A stretch of 61,102 nucleotides of DNA from CAZJWR01 sp964549765 (GCA_964549765.1 CAZJWR010000018.1:1-61102); one strand, 5' to 3'; numbered from the stretch's first letter, positions 44,212-53,578 are shown. Numbers and translations are program-made. The notes: generated from the letters alone by a model not told the origin.

Positions 44212-47200
44212 ATGAAATACGCATCGATCGCCCTGCTGGTGGCCCTGACCCTGGTTTCAGCATCCGTTTCCCATTCACAAAATTCTACAATCACCGCCGA
44301 TAAGCAAAACGGCTATTTTCGCTATCCGGCCATACACGGCAATACCATCGTCTTTACCGCCGAAGGCGATCTGTGGAAGGTAAGCGCGGACGGCGGTATC
44401 GCCCAGCGTCTCACCTCCGATTACGGACGGGAATTATACGCGTCGATATTTCCCGACGGCTCAACCATCGCTTCTACCGGGTCTCCCGAAGGAGCACTCG
44501 AAGTCTTCACCATGCCGATCGACGGTGGCCTTCCCACCCAGCGGACATTCGACGGCGGCTGGGCGCGTGTCGTCGGTTGGACCCGCGACGGCGATATCCT
44601 CTTCGCCACTACCCGATATTCGACGCTTCCCGACGTCCAGATGGCGATGATCGACATGCCCTCCGGCGCAATTCGGATGATCCCTCTCTCCCAGGCCCAT
44701 GACGGCTGCTATGATCAAAATGAAGAGACATTTTATTTCACGCGGGAGCCGTTTCTCGGCAGCCATACCAAACGCTACCGCGGCGGAGCCGCCCAAAATA
44801 TCTGGAAACTCGCACCCGACGCCGCCGATGCGGTCTCGTTGACGACAGATTATTCCGGCATCAGCAAAGACCCGATGCTGTGGAACGGCCGCATCTATTT
44901 CCTCAGCGACCGCGACGAGACGATGAATATCTGGTCGATGGATGAAAACGGCGGCGATCTCGTCCAACACACCTTCCACGTCGGCTGGGATATCCAATCC
45001 CCCTCGCTGGATAACGGCCGGATCGCTTATCAATTGGGCGCCGATATTCACATATTCGACATCGCCGCCAACGAAGACGGCCTCGTGCCGATCCGCCTGG
45101 TCTCCGACTTCGAGCAGATGCGCGAGGAATGGGTCAAGAAACCGTTCGACTATCTCACCGCCGCTCACATCTCGCCCGATGGCGATCAAGTCGTTTTGAC
45201 GGCGCGCGGCGAGGTCTTCACCGCGCCGGCCGGGGAGGGACGGATCGCACGAGTGACCCACGAAGACGGCGTCCGCTACCGCCGGGCCCGCTTTATGCCC
45301 AACGGCAAAAACCTGCTGGTCTTATCGGACAAATCCGGCGAGGTCGAATTCTGGCTGGCCCCTGCCGATGGCATCGGCGACCTCACGCAGCTTACCGACA
45401 ACGGAGAAATTCTCCGTTTCGACGGCCTGCCGTCGCCTGACGGCAAACGCATCGCCTATACCGACAAGAATTATATCCTCTGGATTTACGACATCGACAA
45501 AAAGATCCATACCAAGGTCTTCGACGACGGCGAGGACAAAATAACCGGACTGGCCTGGTCTCCCGACGGCCAATGGCTGGCCTTCGTCGCCGCGGCCAAA
45601 AATTGGTTCCAGCAGATTCGCGCATATAATGTCAAGACTTCAAAGACGGTTACATTCACGACCGACCGATACGATAGTTTCAGCCCGTCGTGGAGTCCCG
45701 AAGGCAAATGGTTGTATTTCCTATCCAACCGCAATCTCGTTTCTCTTGTCTCCAATCCCTGGGGAGCCCGCCAGGCCGAACCGTACTTCGACCGCAAGAC
45801 AAAAATCTACCACATCCCCCTCGTCGAAGGGCTGCGGTCCCCCTTCCAGCCCGAGGATGAACTCGTTCGGGATTCGGCGAAGGCCGATACCGCTGCAGCG
45901 AAAAAGGACGAAAAGAAATCATCCGACAGCGTTGACGTCAAAATCGACGCCGAAATGATCGAAGATCGAATCATGGACATCCCTGTTCCTCCGGGCAATT
46001 ATACCTATCTGTCGGTCACGGGAGATCATTTATTCTGGTTATCAAGAGAAGATGTATCGAAGGGCAAGATAAGCCTGGTATCGACCAAGATCGATGACAA
46101 AGAGCACGACATCGACACCCTGATCGGCGACGTCAAGAATTACGAGCTATCTGCAAACCTTAAAAAACTGATGATTCGCAAAGATGACGCCGTTTATATC
46201 ATCGACGCCGACGGCAAGAAACCATCGGAGATGGCAAAGACCAAAATCAAACTCGACGACTGGACCTTCACCCTCGACCCCCGCCTGGAATGGCGTCAGA
46301 TGTTCATCGAGGCCTGGCGGCTGGAACGCGATTATTTCTATGACCGCAACATGCACGGCGTGGACTGGCCGGCCATGCTGGACAAGTACCTGCCGCTGGT
46401 CAATCGCGTCACCGACCGGGACGAACTGAGCGACCTGCTGGGCCAGATGATCAGCGAACTCACCGCCCTCCATATGTACGTCGTGGGCGGCGACGCCCGC
46501 CGCAGTGAGAAAGACTATCCGCCCGCCACGCTCGGCGCGGTCTTGGCCCGCCATGATAATGCGGGTGGGTACGTTATCGATCATATCTATCTTTCCGATC
46601 CCGACCGGCCGGATAAGCGGTCACCCCTCGCCCAGCCCGATTTGAACATATCCGACGGCGATATTATCGTTTCGATCAATGGCGTCTCCACGCTATCGGT
46701 CGCCGATCCCTATCTCCTGCTGCGGCACGAAGCCGGAAAACAAGTCTTGCTCGAAATCAAATCACCATCTTCGAGCGATACTCGGCGCATAATTGTTGTC
46801 CCCATAACTCAGCGCGAAGACGCAGACCTGCGATACTGCGAATGGGAATACACCCGCCGGCAACTAGTCGACGAGCAGTCCGACAGTGCCATCGGTTACG
46901 TTCACCTGCGCGCAATGGGCGCCGGCGATTTTACCCAATGGGCGCGTGAATTTTATCCCATATATCTCCGCAAAGGCCTGATTGTTGACGTGCGCCATAA
47001 TGACGGCGGCAGTATTGACAGTTGGATTCTTGAACGGCTCCTGCGAAAACCCTGGATTTACTGGCAGTCCCGCACCGGAAACCCGTATTACAACATGCAA
47101 TACGCCTTTGCCGGTCATGTGGTTGTCCTGTGCGATGAACTGACCTATTCCGACGGCGAAATGTTTACCGAAGGTATAAAACGGCTCGGAATCGCCAAAG

Positions 47201-47502
47201 TGATCGGTACGCGCACCGCCGGTGGTGAAATCTGGTTGTCGTTTAGCAATACTCTCGTCGACCGGGGCATCGCGTCGGCGGCTGAATCGGGTGTGTACGG
47301 TCCCGAGGGCATATGGGTGATCGAGAACCACGGCGTCGACCCGGACACCACCGTCGATAATCTCCCGCACGAGACATTCAAGGGCAAGGACGCACAGCTC
47401 GAGGCCGCCATCGACTACCTGAAAGAACAGATTCGCCTGCACCCGGTGCTGGTACCCAAGCCGCCGCCGTACCCGGATAAGTCCTCACCGGACAACAGGT
47501 AA
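44212..47502 (+). CDS. Tricorn protease homolog
   Basis: 1096 residues from the ATG behind GTGAGGCTAAC; upstream frame continues but this start gives a signal peptide (MKYASIALLVALTLVSASVSHS). Two seven-bladed or six-bladed propellers (~30-330 and ~340-630, e.g. SPDGQWLAFVAAAK), a PDZ-like domain (~768-850, SDGDIIVSINGV) and an S41-type protease domain with VDVRHNDGGSIDSW, then catalytic Ser980 in TYSDGEMF. Tricorn degrades short peptides; the exported form would act in the periplasm. No aminopeptidase partners are nearby. Confidence 0.93.
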   Translation: MKYASIALLVALTLVSASVSHSQNSTITADKQNGYFRYPAIHGNTIVFTAEGDLWKVSADGGIAQRLTSDYGRELYASIFPDGSTIASTGSPEGALEVFTMPIDGGLPTQRTFDGGWARVVGWTRDGDILFATTRYSTLPDVQMAMIDMPSGAIRMIPLSQAHDGCYDQNEETFYFTREPFLGSHTKRYRGGAAQNIWKLAPDAADAVSLTTDYSGISKDPMLWNGRIYFLSDRDETMNIWSMDENGGDLVQHTFHVGWDIQSPSLDNGRIAYQLGADIHIFDIAANEDGLVPIRLVSDFEQMREEWVKKPFDYLTAAHISPDGDQVVLTARGEVFTAPAGEGRIARVTHEDGVRYRRARFMPNGKNLLVLSDKSGEVEFWLAPADGIGDLTQLTDNGEILRFDGLPSPDGKRIAYTDKNYILWIYDIDKKIHTKVFDDGEDKITGLAWSPDGQWLAFVAAAKNWFQQIRAYNVKTSKTVTFTTDRYDSFSPSWSPEGKWLYFLSNRNLVSLVSNPWGARQAEPYFDRKTKIYHIPLVEGLRSPFQPEDELVRDSAKADTAAAKKDEKKSSDSVDVKIDAEMIEDRIMDIPVPPGNYTYLSVTGDHLFWLSREDVSKGKISLVSTKIDDKEHDIDTLIGDVKNYELSANLKKLMIRKDDAVYIIDADGKKPSEMAKTKIKLDDWTFTLDPRLEWRQMFIEAWRLERDYFYDRNMHGVDWPAMLDKYLPLVNRVTDRDELSDLLGQMISELTALHMYVVGGDARRSEKDYPPATLGAVLARHDNAGGYVIDHIYLSDPDRPDKRSPLAQPDLNISDGDIIVSINGVSTLSVADPYLLLRHEAGKQVLLEIKSPSSSDTRRIIVVPITQREDADLRYCEWEYTRRQLVDEQSDSAIGYVHLRAMGAGDFTQWAREFYPIYLRKGLIVDVRHNDGGSIDSWILERLLRKPWIYWQSRTGNPYYNMQYAFAGHVVVLCDELTYSDGEMFTEGIKRLGIAKVIGTRTAGGEIWLSFSNTLVDRGIASAAESGVYGPEGIWVIENHGVDPDTTVDNLPHETFKGKDAQLEAAIDYLKEQIRLHPVLVPKPPPYPDKSSPDNR

Positions 47503-47729
47503 GCGCACCGGCCATCTTTCGTTCGATGTCGGCTATGCTCATTGCGGATTGCGCCTGCCGCACCGGCCGCAAATTTTTTCGCTGGACAAAGACTTTGAGA
47601 TGTATCACCGTATATTATCAGAGACGGTGGGAAACGAATAGCCTCCCCGTGAGAGGGTGGCAAATTTAATTTGGACGCCGATATATAGATAAAGATATCG
47701 ACTATGTCACATAGTGAAGTGAGGTGGAT

Positions 47730-48221
47730 ATGGATAAGGAAATCAGACGCAACGACTGGTCGCGGTTCTGCAAAAAATTCAACGTCGACAATCAATTCCG
47801 CCCGACCACGATGAGCGTCAAGCGCCGCAGCGAGGGAACGGCTGCCATGGAAATGAGCCCCTTCATGGGAATCGCACTCAGCAAGAAGGGACGGCTCATC
47901 GACGGCGTCCGGTTTTATGCCGGCCGCTGGGACCCCGAAAAAGTCGCCGATCCGGTCATGACCGTCACGGAGCCGGCCTCGATGAAAGTCGAAAAGGACA
48001 AGGACGGCCGCGATGTCCGGCTTCGTATCCGGGGCAAGGACGGCACTGAAGTGCAGTTGGAACTCATGGGAGACAAAAACGACAGCCAGACGCGCGCTTT
48101 CATCGAAAAAGTCGCCTACGCCATGTATGAGCGGCGCGGGTACACGCCCGGTAACGACTGGAACGACTGGTTCGAGGCCGAACACAAGGTGCACGAAGTA
48201 AAAACGCAGCTGACAAAGTAG
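47730..48221 (+). CDS. DUF5335/DUF2934 protein
   Basis: 163 residues. N-terminal WSRFCKKFNVDNQFRPTTM matches DUF5335, a family of unknown role. The last ~40 residues (AYAMYERRGYTPGNDWNDW) match DUF2934. ATG at 47730 behind GTGAGG; the GTG two codons earlier is within that ribosome site. It probably acts in the cytoplasm. Terminator follows. Confidence 0.8.
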   Translation: MDKEIRRNDWSRFCKKFNVDNQFRPTTMSVKRRSEGTAAMEMSPFMGIALSKKGRLIDGVRFYAGRWDPEKVADPVMTVTEPASMKVEKDKDGRDVRLRIRGKDGTEVQLELMGDKNDSQTRAFIEKVAYAMYERRGYTPGNDWNDWFEAEHKVHEVKTQLTK

Positions 48222-48238
48222 ATGCGCTTATTCAAGGT

Positions 48239-48280
48239 AGAAGCCGGGTTACGGTTTGCCGTCGCCCGGCTTCTTCTCTT
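48239..48280 (+). terminator. Terminator after the DUF5335/DUF2934 gene
   Basis: AGAAGCCGGG / CCCGGCTTCT stem with an inner small hairpin, then TCTCTTTA. Confidence 0.75.
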
Positions 48281-48382
48281 TATCGCCTCGGCGTTTGTCG
48301 GTGCTCCGATATCTTTCTTGCCCGATCCACAACCGATCCATATCTTCAACACAGACAAACACCTGATTGCTGGAGCGCCATA

Positions 48383-50254
48383 ATGCCAAACGATGAAATC
48401 CGCGATTTTCTCGGAAAAGTCGAACTGTTCAAAGACCTCGCCGACGACGAACTCACCCTGCTCACGACTCACATCGAACAAAAAGATTACCAGGCGGGCG
48501 CCCTGCTGTTCTCCGAAAACAGCCCCCGAAAATACGTCTATCTGATTTTCAAAGGCGAAGTCGAATTGTACAAGACGTCGCCCTATGGCGAGGAAACGCG
48601 GCTGGCCTTTTTCCGCAAATATGACTTCCTCAGCGAAGGTGCCTTGATGGACGATTATCCGCATTCGACCTCCGCCCGCGCCCTGATCGCCACCACCGCA
48701 CTGATCATCAGCCGCGAGGATTTCGAGCCGATGTTTGATTCGGAGCCGTATTTGGCGTCGAAAATTCTTTCCCATGTCGCCCGCGTCATTGCCCGCCGCA
48801 TGCGCCAGGCCTCGACCCGCGTCGTCAACGTCGCCGCCCAGTATATTTCCGGCCGTACCCGCCGCGAACACGATCTGCTCGGCGAACGCGACGTTCCCTA
48901 CGAGTATTACTATGGCATCCAGACCTTGCGCGCTCTGGAAAATTTCAATATCAGCGGCATATCGCTGACGCATTTTCCGGAATTAATCGAGGCTCTCGCG
49001 ATGGTCAAGTTGGCCGCAGCCAAGGCCAACCGCGAACTGGGTCTGATCTCCAAACCGATCGCCGATGCCGTCGTCCAGGTCTGTACTGAAATTCTGAACG
49101 GTAAATGGCATACCCACTTCGTCGTCGATCTTATCCAGGGTGGCGCCGGCACCTCGACCAACATGAACGCCAACGAGGTTATCGCCAACCGGGCGCTGGA
49201 GATCCTCGGCTATGAAAAGGGCGATTATCCCAACTGCCATCCCCTCGATCATGTCAACAAATCGCAATCGACCAATGACGTCTACCCCACCGCCCTGCAC
49301 ATAGCAATCATCAGCACCAATAAAAAATTGACCAATGTGCTCATTCGCCTGATCGATTCGGTACAAACCAAAGCCGGCCAGTTCCGGCATGTCCTCAAAA
49401 TGGGCCGCACTCAGCTTCAGGACGCCGTGCCGATGACGCTGGGGCAGACCTTCGAGGCGTACGCATCCACCCTGCGCGAGGAAATCGACCGCCTTAAGCA
49501 AAACGCTGACTTGTTCACCGAGATCAATATGGGCGGCACCGCCATCGGCACCGGCCTCAACGCCGACCCCGAATTCGGGCCGCTGGTGATCCACTATCTG
49601 CGCGAGGTTTCCGGCCTCGACCTGCACGCCGCCCCCGATCTCGTCGAAGCCACTCAGGATACCGGGGCATTCGTTATGTATTCGTCGGCCATGAAACGAC
49701 TGGCCGTCAAACTCTCGAAAATCTGCAACGACCTGCGCCTCCTCTCCTCGGGGCCGCGCGCCGGCTTCAATGAAATCAACCTGCCCCAGATGCAACCGGG
49801 ATCGTCGATCATGCCCGGCAAGGTCAACCCCGTAATTCCAGAAGTCGTCAACCAGATCGCCTTCAAAGTCATCGGCAACGATCTGACCGTTACCTTGGCC
49901 GCCGAAGCCGGTCAACTCGAACTCAACGTCATGGAACCGATCATCGCCCAATCGATATTCGAATCGACCGAAATGCTCAAAAACGGCATGGCCACCCTTC
50001 GCTACCGCTGCATCGACGGCATCACGGCCAACGAAGACCATTGCCGCACCCAGGTCCAAAACAGCATCGGCGTCGTGACGGCGCTAGTCCCGACCCTCGG
50101 ATATGATATCTGCTCGTCGCTGGCCAAAGACGCACTGGAATCCAATCGCAGCGTGTATGATCTTGTCTTGGAGAGAAAACTTCTTTCGAAAAAGGAACTT
50201 GACCGACTGCTTGACCCCGCCAACATGATATCCCCCCGCGACAGCATGAAATAA
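48383..50254 (+). CDS. Fusion of a cyclic-nucleotide-binding-type domain and aspartate ammonia-lyase
   Basis: 623 residues. Residues 1-~150 are a Crp-like cNMP domain (FLGKVELFKDLADDELTLL, then FKGEVELYK and the loop SEGALMDDYPHSTSARA at 84-100). The conserved Arg of the phosphate-binding cassette (R-[ST]-A) is replaced: His94 at the usual place, Arg99 five residues later, so cAMP binding is uncertain. Residues ~160-623 form a complete aspartase: VPYEYYYGIQTLRA, GGAGTSTNMNANE and the signature GSSIMPGKVNPV (473-483). The lyase converts aspartate to fumarate and ammonia. Regulation by a ligand is inferred from the fusion. Confidence 0.93.
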   Translation: MPNDEIRDFLGKVELFKDLADDELTLLTTHIEQKDYQAGALLFSENSPRKYVYLIFKGEVELYKTSPYGEETRLAFFRKYDFLSEGALMDDYPHSTSARALIATTALIISREDFEPMFDSEPYLASKILSHVARVIARRMRQASTRVVNVAAQYISGRTRREHDLLGERDVPYEYYYGIQTLRALENFNISGISLTHFPELIEALAMVKLAAAKANRELGLISKPIADAVVQVCTEILNGKWHTHFVVDLIQGGAGTSTNMNANEVIANRALEILGYEKGDYPNCHPLDHVNKSQSTNDVYPTALHIAIISTNKKLTNVLIRLIDSVQTKAGQFRHVLKMGRTQLQDAVPMTLGQTFEAYASTLREEIDRLKQNADLFTEINMGGTAIGTGLNADPEFGPLVIHYLREVSGLDLHAAPDLVEATQDTGAFVMYSSAMKRLAVKLSKICNDLRLLSSGPRAGFNEINLPQMQPGSSIMPGKVNPVIPEVVNQIAFKVIGNDLTVTLAAEAGQLELNVMEPIIAQSIFESTEMLKNGMATLRYRCIDGITANEDHCRTQVQNSIGVVTALVPTLGYDICSSLAKDALESNRSVYDLVLERKLLSKKELDRLLDPANMISPRDSMK

Positions 50255-50281
50255 TCTTGCCGACGACAATTGCGGTTTTCT

Positions 50282-50311
50282 GTTCCGCCGGGTCCTGGTA
50301 TGACCCGGCGG
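50282..50311. repeat. Palindromic repeat, copy 1
   Basis: CCGCCGGGTC-7-GACCCGGCGG, a perfect hairpin arm pair. Copy 2 at 52573-52602 differs by one base in the right arm. The two copies flank the FG-GAP gene. Confidence 0.8.
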
Positions 50312-50516
50312 CGCCCGGTCTGCCCCGGAGGCGGAGAAAATCCCCGGTAACGCCATTGAAGACAGCATAGTACGGCAAAATGGGTTCGTTCGTTCATTTT
50401 TATGTTCTCCGGAGTCGCATATCGGCAAATCGATTGCACTAATATTTCCGACAAAGAGTTACGCCGAATTGGGTTCGTTTTGTCATTTTTACTTTTTATC
50501 AGGCTGCAATTCCTAT

Positions 50517-50645
50517 TCAGTCGGTGGCCCACCCCAGCTTTGCTGGGGTGGGTTTATTCTCCTTTCTGACCCACGAAAATTCACTGGTGCCGCCCCGCAG
50601 GCAGTACGAATGCGGCGCGTAATCATTTCCTCCGGGCGTTCGCAT
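50517..50645 (-). CDS. Possible 42-residue small ORF behind shared element C
   Basis: ATG at 50645 behind AAAGGAGCGTCT, itself directly after element C. It begins MRTPGGNDYAPHSYC and ends PAKLGWATD. Its 3' part runs through the hairpin CCCACCCCAGC. It may be a real small gene or the chance reading of a repeat element; no family is recognised. Confidence 0.35.
   Translation of the reverse strand: MRTPGGNDYAPHSYCLRGGTSEFSWVRKENKPTPAKLGWATD
50528..50559 (+). terminator. Hairpin, possible terminator of the aspartase transcript
   Basis: CCCACCCCAGC / GCTGGGGTGGG with a 3-base loop followed by TTTATTCT on the plus strand. It is ~275 bases past the stop codon. Confidence 0.5.
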
Positions 50646-50664
50646 AGACGCTCCTTTACAGCAA

Positions 50665-50708
50665 GCCTTCTATATATAGGCCCCGTGCGACAAACTGCAT
50701 CGATTCGC
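50665..50708 (-). promoter_or_regulatory. Shared 5' element, copy C
   Basis: Minus strand: GATGCAGTTTGTCGCACGGG, then CCTATATATAGA, with a ribosome site and ATG 20 bases on. 17 bases (ACAAACTGCATCGATTC) are identical to copy A. Confidence 0.5.
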
Positions 50709-50850
50709 TACAATTTTGAAAGGGTTGGCAAAAGGAACAGTTGACCCGGCGGGAGAAAATGATATTATTGTCGAGTGGAAGTATTCTGTTATATTTGGTT
50801 AGGGTTGATATATTATTTGTGGGGCCAATGGGTGCGGGGAGGGACCCCGA

Positions 50851-52449
50851 TTGAAGTGTCCTAAAAGAGTGTTTCTTGCCTTGATCTCGTTCCTGGCTAT
50901 ATCTCCGCTCGCACACGCCGATTGGATCAAGGGCGAGTTTTCTGAAAAGGCGGGCATTGATTCTATAGAACGGTTTCTGGTCATTCGTGATATTGACTCT
51001 TGTCGAATTATGGGTGACCCCATTATTCCTTTGGGTGACATCAATCAGGACGGGTGTTCCGACATCATTCTGGTTCGCAAAGCGGCCGGTTGCCTGGATA
51101 CCAATAGCTCATTTCTTTGCTATGGTGGGAATCCCCCCGATGGCATATTCGACCAAGTGTTTCACCGCTTCAGAATAATTGCTGCAAATATAGGCGATAT
51201 AAATGGTGATGGATTTGACGATTTGGGAAATTTTCAGTGCACTCCTGATTGGAGAACCGAAATTTTGTTAGGAGGGACAGTTCTGGACGATTCTGCGGAT
51301 TATGTAATTTCCGGGACGCTCTCATTCTTATGCCGCGCTGCCGATCTGGACAATGATGGTTTTCTGGAATTACCATTGAGTACCAATATCAACGGCGGCT
51401 TTGTAAACATATATCAGAGTGATGCTGCTGGCATCCATACCCCGGCCGAATATTCCATACCAGATACTTCAAAAGGTTTTGGCGGTAATCTGGCCACAGG
51501 TGATTTCAATGGAGATGGATATCCAGACCTCGCAGTAGCGGCCTATCTGAACCGTGATTCCAGCTTTGTGAAATTCTATTGGGGCGGACCAGATTTTGAT
51601 ACCATACCTGATTTCGAAATCTGGCGGAAAGCGACATTATTCGGAGAGACTTTGCTTCCGCTAGGGGATTTCAACGGCGATGGATATGAGGACATTCTTA
51701 TCGATGGCGGAGTCACTGACGGCTATTCGATCCCCGGTGGCGTCTTTTTTGGCGGCCCCGATATTGACAATAATTTGGATATTGTGACAAATCGATTTAT
51801 ATACAGCGGCTATCTGTCAGCGAGATCAGCTTCAGTGGCAGGCGATGTGAACAACGACGGCTATCCTGATTTGCTTATCGGCGTGGTTGTCGAAAATGCG
51901 AGTCTCTATGAAGCGAAAGTGTTTTTGGGCGGCCCTGATGCCGATTCCGTTCCGGATGTCTATCTTAGCAATGCGTTGATCACTCATCGCCAGACTGACT
52001 TTGGAGCAGTAGTGGCCGGAATCGGCGATTTCAATGGGGACGGGATCGACGATTTTGCCGTACGGTCGCGGACGACGAGCGGTTGCTGTTGCTGGGGTGA
52101 AGTGAATTTCTTTGCCGGTTGGGATGGTAAGGTTACCGATGTCGATGGGGAATCTCAACTCAATATTCCCCGCAATATAGATCTTCGACAGAATTATCCC
52201 AATCCATTCAATCCCGGTACACGAATAGAATTCGACCAGCCCCGCATGCAGGCCGTACGTCTCGCCATCTATGACGTGCTGGGTCGGCTTGTCCGGGTGT
52301 TGATTGATAGCGAACTGGCTCCGGGGCATTATCGTATCGACTGGGACGGCAGCGATAATCGCGGGAATCCGGTCGCGACCGGAGTATTTTTTTATCGAAT
52401 CGATGCAGGGGAACAATCGGAAACTCGGAAAATGATCCTCATCAAATAG
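50851..52449 (+). CDS. FG-GAP repeat surface protein with FlgD-like/T9SS-type C-terminal tail
   Basis: 532 residues, TTG start behind GGGGAGGGACC. Signal peptide ~1-23 (VFLALISFLAISPLAHA). Seven integrin-like FG-GAP units with calcium loops (GDINQDGCSD, GDINGDGFDD, GDFNGDGYPD, GDFNGDGYED, GDVNNDGYPD, GDFNGDGIDD and one weaker). The last ~85 residues: NYPNPFNPGTRIEF, then YDVLGRLVRVL and FFYRIDAGEQSETRKMILIK-like end (20-residue limit applies), the FlgD_ig/T9SS-type sorting tail. The gene is visibly poorer in GC than its neighbours and is flanked by repeats. Confidence 0.88.
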   Translation: MKCPKRVFLALISFLAISPLAHADWIKGEFSEKAGIDSIERFLVIRDIDSCRIMGDPIIPLGDINQDGCSDIILVRKAAGCLDTNSSFLCYGGNPPDGIFDQVFHRFRIIAANIGDINGDGFDDLGNFQCTPDWRTEILLGGTVLDDSADYVISGTLSFLCRAADLDNDGFLELPLSTNINGGFVNIYQSDAAGIHTPAEYSIPDTSKGFGGNLATGDFNGDGYPDLAVAAYLNRDSSFVKFYWGGPDFDTIPDFEIWRKATLFGETLLPLGDFNGDGYEDILIDGGVTDGYSIPGGVFFGGPDIDNNLDIVTNRFIYSGYLSARSASVAGDVNNDGYPDLLIGVVVENASLYEAKVFLGGPDADSVPDVYLSNALITHRQTDFGAVVAGIGDFNGDGIDDFAVRSRTTSGCCCWGEVNFFAGWDGKVTDVDGESQLNIPRNIDLRQNYPNPFNPGTRIEFDQPRMQAVRLAIYDVLGRLVRVLIDSELAPGHYRIDWDGSDNRGNPVATGVFFYRIDAGEQSETRKMILIK

Positions 52450-52467
52450 GCCTGCTTACTGCAGATC

Positions 52468-52507
52468 GGCAGGTCACACCCCCGCACAGCGGGGCCAAGA
52501 CCTGCCG
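52468..52507. repeat. Nested hairpin downstream of the FG-GAP gene
   Basis: CGGCAGGTC / GACCTGCCG outside, CCCCGC / GCGGGG inside. It could end the FG-GAP transcript but lacks a T run. Confidence 0.5.
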
Positions 52508-52572
52508 GAACGCGGAAATAATCGATGTCGGGAGGGGGGCTCCCGACCTACGTCCAAAATCCATCCCTCGCC

Positions 52573-52602
52573 GTTCCGCCGGGTCCTGGTATGACCCTGC
52601 GG
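52573..52602. repeat. Palindromic repeat, copy 2
   Basis: The same unit as at 50282-50311 with one mismatch (GACCCTGCGG). Confidence 0.8.
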
Positions 52603-52760
52603 AATTCAATTATCCGCGTGGATTCCCAATAAAGCAAGCAGCCGTGTCATCACACCTGACACGGCTACTTATGGGTGGGGCTTTGAAAGTAGTTGCCCGC
52701 TCAGCACCCTTCCGACCAGCCCCAAGGTCAAGTTATCCTGCAAAGAACTTCAAATCATAT

Positions 52761-52911
52761 ACGGTCTCGACTCCGATGCCGTAACCGTCTCCAGTCGTCG
52801 CGATCCGCGAGCTCCATGATGTTTGCCGGCGAATCGAGACCGTTTTTATTGTCAAAGGCGTTCTCGGAATGCGCGTCGTCCCGATTCCCGTTGTCCGTCA
52901 AAGAACGCCTT
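52761..52911. ncRNA. Candidate structured RNA region
   Basis: Two adjacent perfect 10-bp inverted repeats: ACGGTCTCGA (52761) / TCGAGACCGT (52834), followed by TTTTATT, and AAGGCGTTCT (52855) / AGAACGCCTT (52902) with a nested GGAAT / ATTCC. No gene reads through. Strand and function unknown. Confidence 0.3.
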
Positions 52912-52945
52912 CGTCATGTGCATATTCCTCATTCTGCGCCTGTCA

Positions 52946-53578
52946 TCAGACCTTGGCATGCTGGCCGACACTCTTCATCGCCTTTTCGTAATTCTCATTG
53001 GCCTGCTTCCAGTTGACCACGTTGAAGAAAGCCTGAATATATTCCGGCCGGCGATTCTGATACTTCAGATAGTAGGCATGCTCCCAAACATCCAGACCGA
53101 TGACGGGAATCATGCCGTCCGATAAGGGCGTATCCTGATTCGCGGTCGACATGATTTCCAACTCGCCTTTCTTGTTCACGACCAGCCAGGCCCAGCCGCT
53201 GCCGAACCGGGTCGCCGCCGCCGCCGCAAACTTCTCCTTGAACGTGTCGAGATTGCCGAACTTCGACTTGATGGCGTCCGCGATGTCACCCTCGAACGGC
53301 ACGTTCTTCTTGAGCAACGGCCAGAAGAAGGAATGATTCACGTGGCCGCCCCCGTTGTTGCGGATGGCCGTGCGAATGTCCTCGGGAACGTCCTTGAGGT
53401 TGGCCATCAGGTCTTCGATCGTCTTCTTCTGCAGCTCAGGGTATTTTTCCAGAGCGCCGTTGGTCTTGTCCACATAACCCTGGTGGTGCTTGGTATAGTG
53501 GATTTCCATGGTTCGGGCGTCTATGTACGGCTCCAGCGCATCATATCCATACGGTAATTTGGGTAGTGAATAAGCCAT
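52946..53578 (-). CDS. Superoxide dismutase, Mn/Fe family
   Basis: 210 residues from the ATG behind GGAGGTAAACAG. Metal ligands: His in HHQGYVDK, His in NHSFFW, Asp and His in DVWEHAYY. GGGHVNHSFFW and STANQDTPLS favour the manganese type (Gln in the C-terminal position), though cambialistic forms exist. It detoxifies superoxide in the cytoplasm. Confidence 0.95.
   Translation of the reverse strand: MAYSLPKLPYGYDALEPYIDARTMEIHYTKHHQGYVDKTNGALEKYPELQKKTIEDLMANLKDVPEDIRTAIRNNGGGHVNHSFFWPLLKKNVPFEGDIADAIKSKFGNLDTFKEKFAAAAATRFGSGWAWLVVNKKGELEIMSTANQDTPLSDGMIPVIGLDVWEHAYYLKYQNRRPEYIQAFFNVVNWKQANENYEKAMKSVGQHAKV

Larger units (their letters stand above)
50255..50850. other. Intergenic repeat field between the aspartase fusion and the FG-GAP gene
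   Basis: About 600 bases: a palindromic repeat at 50282-50311 (second copy 52573-52602), two imperfect copies of TGGGTTCGTT..GTCATTTTTA (50381-50402 and 50470-50491), the hairpin CCCACCCCAGC at 50528-50552, a 42-codon ORF and element C. No larger supported gene. Confidence 0.6.
52450..52945. other. Intergenic region rich in hairpins
   Basis: About 500 bases, no supported gene. It has nested hairpins (52468-52507; 52527-52547), the palindromic repeat copy 2, AGCCGTGTCA / TGACACGGCT (52640-52666), and two long-loop inverted repeats (52761-52911). Confidence 0.5.

Noticed and set aside
48983..50059. 358-codon minus-strand frame opposite the aspartase
   Set aside because: Shadow frame; Gly/Asp/Val-rich and without motifs.
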